From Helicobacteraceae bacterium (GTDB lineage Bacteria > Campylobacterota > Campylobacteria > Campylobacterales > Sulfurimonadaceae): a stretch of DNA of 6,436 nucleotides. The stretch is from positions 1 to 6,436 of the forward strand of contig WFOM01000149.1 in assembly GCA_015488075.1 (NCBI GenBank), in the 5' to 3' direction. The notes beneath the pieces are model-generated. The model did not search any database. It worked only from the letters and a program-made list of their open reading frames with translations, and was not told the origin of the DNA. The translations under genes were made by a program, and so were the position numbers. Positions 5,281-6,436 of this stretch are shown here, piece after piece; within the stretch, counting starts at the first letter, position 1, and each line of letters opens with the position of its first letter.

Positions 5281-6436
5281 AAATTTTTTTGTAATTATAC
5301 CACTTCCTTTGTAATTTGCCACATGATAAATGGTTGTGCCGTATTTTTTGGAAAAATATATCATCAGCAATCGCTGAAGAGTAGGTTCAATAGAGTTTTT
5401 AAACCATGCATTGTTGCTTATAGCTATCATATATTTTGGATAATTTTTATAGAGTTCGTCTGTAGTTGCTTCATAACAGATTGCACTTCTGAATTTTATA
5501 CCTTTTATGACAAAGTCTGTTACATCTTTTGCCGTTTTAAAATCGCTTGCTCCTCCAAAAAAGTAGTCGTTAATGTAGTGTGATACAAATTTCGGAAGCG
5601 GCATATACTCTCCAAAAGGAACAAGAACAAGCTTTTTGGCTATTTCGTATTTGCCGTTAAAGAAGTGATAAGCAACATTGTAATTGTTGTAGTTTTCGGT
5701 GTAGAGTGAGCCTACAACTATCTCTATGAGATTTGAATACTCTTGCAGTCTATATAAAACATAGGGCTGTTTGTTTAAAAAAAGCGGTAGAACCGACTCC
5801 GGCAGGATGATAAGGTCATATTTTTTCAGTATGGCATCTTCAATCTTGTCAAAAACCATATCAACAGTAGGTTTTAAGGCTTTTTTGCTCCACTTTATCT
5901 CCTGAGGGATATCTGTTGAGGCAAGTTTTATTTTAAGAGGAGCTTCTTTTCGGTCTGGATAAAGGCTGTAGTTAAAAGAGAGTAAAAGCAGTAATAACGG
6001 CAAATATTTGTATCTTTTGTCCGGTATATAATACGGAAGAGAAAATGCAAGCAAAACAAATACAAACTGAATTTTATATACACCGATGTAGCTTTCTACA
6101 AAAGGAAGTGTGATTTGCATCCAGTTAAAATTAAACGGATAAAAAAGAGTTACAAGAAAAAGTAAAACAGCTCTGTATAGCGGATTTGATGTAAAAGCCA
6201 AAACTCCAAAATAAAGCATATAAACGATACCGAAAAAAAGTGCTACAGGTATCTCCATATACTCTATACCGTTGTATTTGAAGCTGAACCCGACCCAGTA
6301 AAACCAAAAAATACCTATAAAAAAACCTGCAGTAAGAACAGATTTTTTCGGTATATAAAGAAGCAGATAAAATCCTGTGAGTGCTAAAAGTGTGTTTAAA
6401 AGTTTTATGTTTATACCAAAATGATAAAGGTATATA
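5278..6436 (-). CDS. lnt: Apolipoprotein N-acyltransferase, 5' end outside window
   Basis: Lnt adds the third acyl chain to the N-terminal cysteine of lipoproteins in the inner membrane, using a phospholipid donor and a periplasmic nitrilase-like domain. The open frame runs off the right edge; 385 residues are visible. The ATG at 6258 is internal: upstream codons continue the family sequence (GIFWFYWVGFSFKYNG). Hydrophobic segments lie at about visible residues 12-28, 33-50, 61-82, 85-102, 120-140 and 146-158, followed by the nitrilase domain. The catalytic triad is Glu213 (LPESVLP, codon 5799-5797), Lys268 (KKLVLVPFGEYMP, codon 5634-5632) and Cys320 (AICYEA, codon 5478-5476); Trp182 matches E. 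coli Trp237. The protein ends 65 residues after the catalytic Cys, versus about 125 in E. coli, so the last strands and final membrane helix seem absent. It heads the lnt-ppk unit. Confidence 0.95.
   Translation of the reverse strand, partial: IYLYHFGINIKLLNTLLALTGFYLLLYIPKKSVLTAGFFIGIFWFYWVGFSFKYNGIEYMEIPVALFFGIVYMLYFGVLAFTSNPLYRAVLLFLVTLFYPFNFNWMQITLPFVESYIGVYKIQFVFVLLAFSLPYYIPDKRYKYLPLLLLLLSFNYSLYPDRKEAPLKIKLASTDIPQEIKWSKKALKPTVDMVFDKIEDAILKKYDLIILPESVLPLFLNKQPYVLYRLQEYSNLIEIVVGSLYTENYNNYNVAYHFFNGKYEIAKKLVLVPFGEYMPLPKFVSHYINDYFFGGASDFKTAKDVTDFVIKGIKFRSAICYEATTDELYKNYPKYMIAISNNAWFKNSIEPTLQRLLMIYFSKKYGTTIYHVANYKGSGIITKKF

Noticed and set aside
5278..6258. Lnt as a complete 326-residue protein starting at 6258
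   Set aside because: The frame is open to the window edge and the upstream residues (GIFWFYWVGFSF) match the Lnt membrane domain, so that Met is internal.
1..6436. Mobile elements, CRISPR arrays, tRNA, riboswitches, defence genes
   Set aside because: I found no terminal repeats, transposase, spaced repeats, cloverleaf or defence-related domain anywhere in the window.

Overview
The window looks like an ordinary chromosomal stretch from an AT-rich member of the Campylobacterota (epsilonproteobacteria), possibly a Sulfurimonas- or Sulfurovum-like organism. This rests on the tatA-argS gene order, an ArgRS of 530 residues with an intact KMSK motif, heavy AGA and ATA codon use, and promoters with a TATAAT -10 box but no recognisable -35 box. 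The assignment to phylum is fairly confident; the genus is a guess. I see no mobile element, CRISPR array, tRNA, rRNA or phage gene.

Layout, left to right. On the plus strand a promoter and a good ribosome binding site lead into tatA (Tat translocase pore subunit, 81-320). argS (arginyl-tRNA synthetase, 324-1916) follows almost at once from a TTG codon. After a 97-base AT-rich gap containing two TATAAT boxes comes a GNAT-like acetyltransferase of unknown substrate (2014-2640). Six bases later the transcription direction flips. On the minus strand, read right to left, there is a 5'-truncated lnt (apolipoprotein N-acyltransferase, entering at the right edge and ending at 5278). It is followed by ppk (polyphosphate kinase 1, 5269-3176) and a gamma-carbonic-anhydrase family left-handed beta-helix protein (3174-2647).

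The minus-strand genes are very tightly packed. The ribosome binding site of ppk contains the lnt stop codon, and the stop codon of ppk lies between the binding site and the start of the next gene. The three are therefore almost certainly one operon with coupled translation. Their functions (lipoprotein maturation, polyphosphate synthesis, a metal-dependent hexapeptide-repeat enzyme) do not form an obvious pathway. tatA and argS share a reading frame and are separated only by TAA GCC before the TTG start.

I found no new multi-gene system. The most interesting signal is at the start of argS. A GC-rich inverted repeat (361-396) can fold into a 13-bp stem. Its two arms hold the only two CGN arginine codons I can find in argS; every other arginine is AGA or AGG. 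A second, looser inverted repeat (410-443) follows. This could be an RNA element in the 5' coding region that ties argS expression to arginyl-tRNA supply, but that is inference. Smaller points are helically phased TTTATAAA repeats and a nine-A tract at the tatA promoter, an Lnt that lacks the usual C-terminal transmembrane end, and a degenerate acetyl-CoA loop in the GNAT protein.
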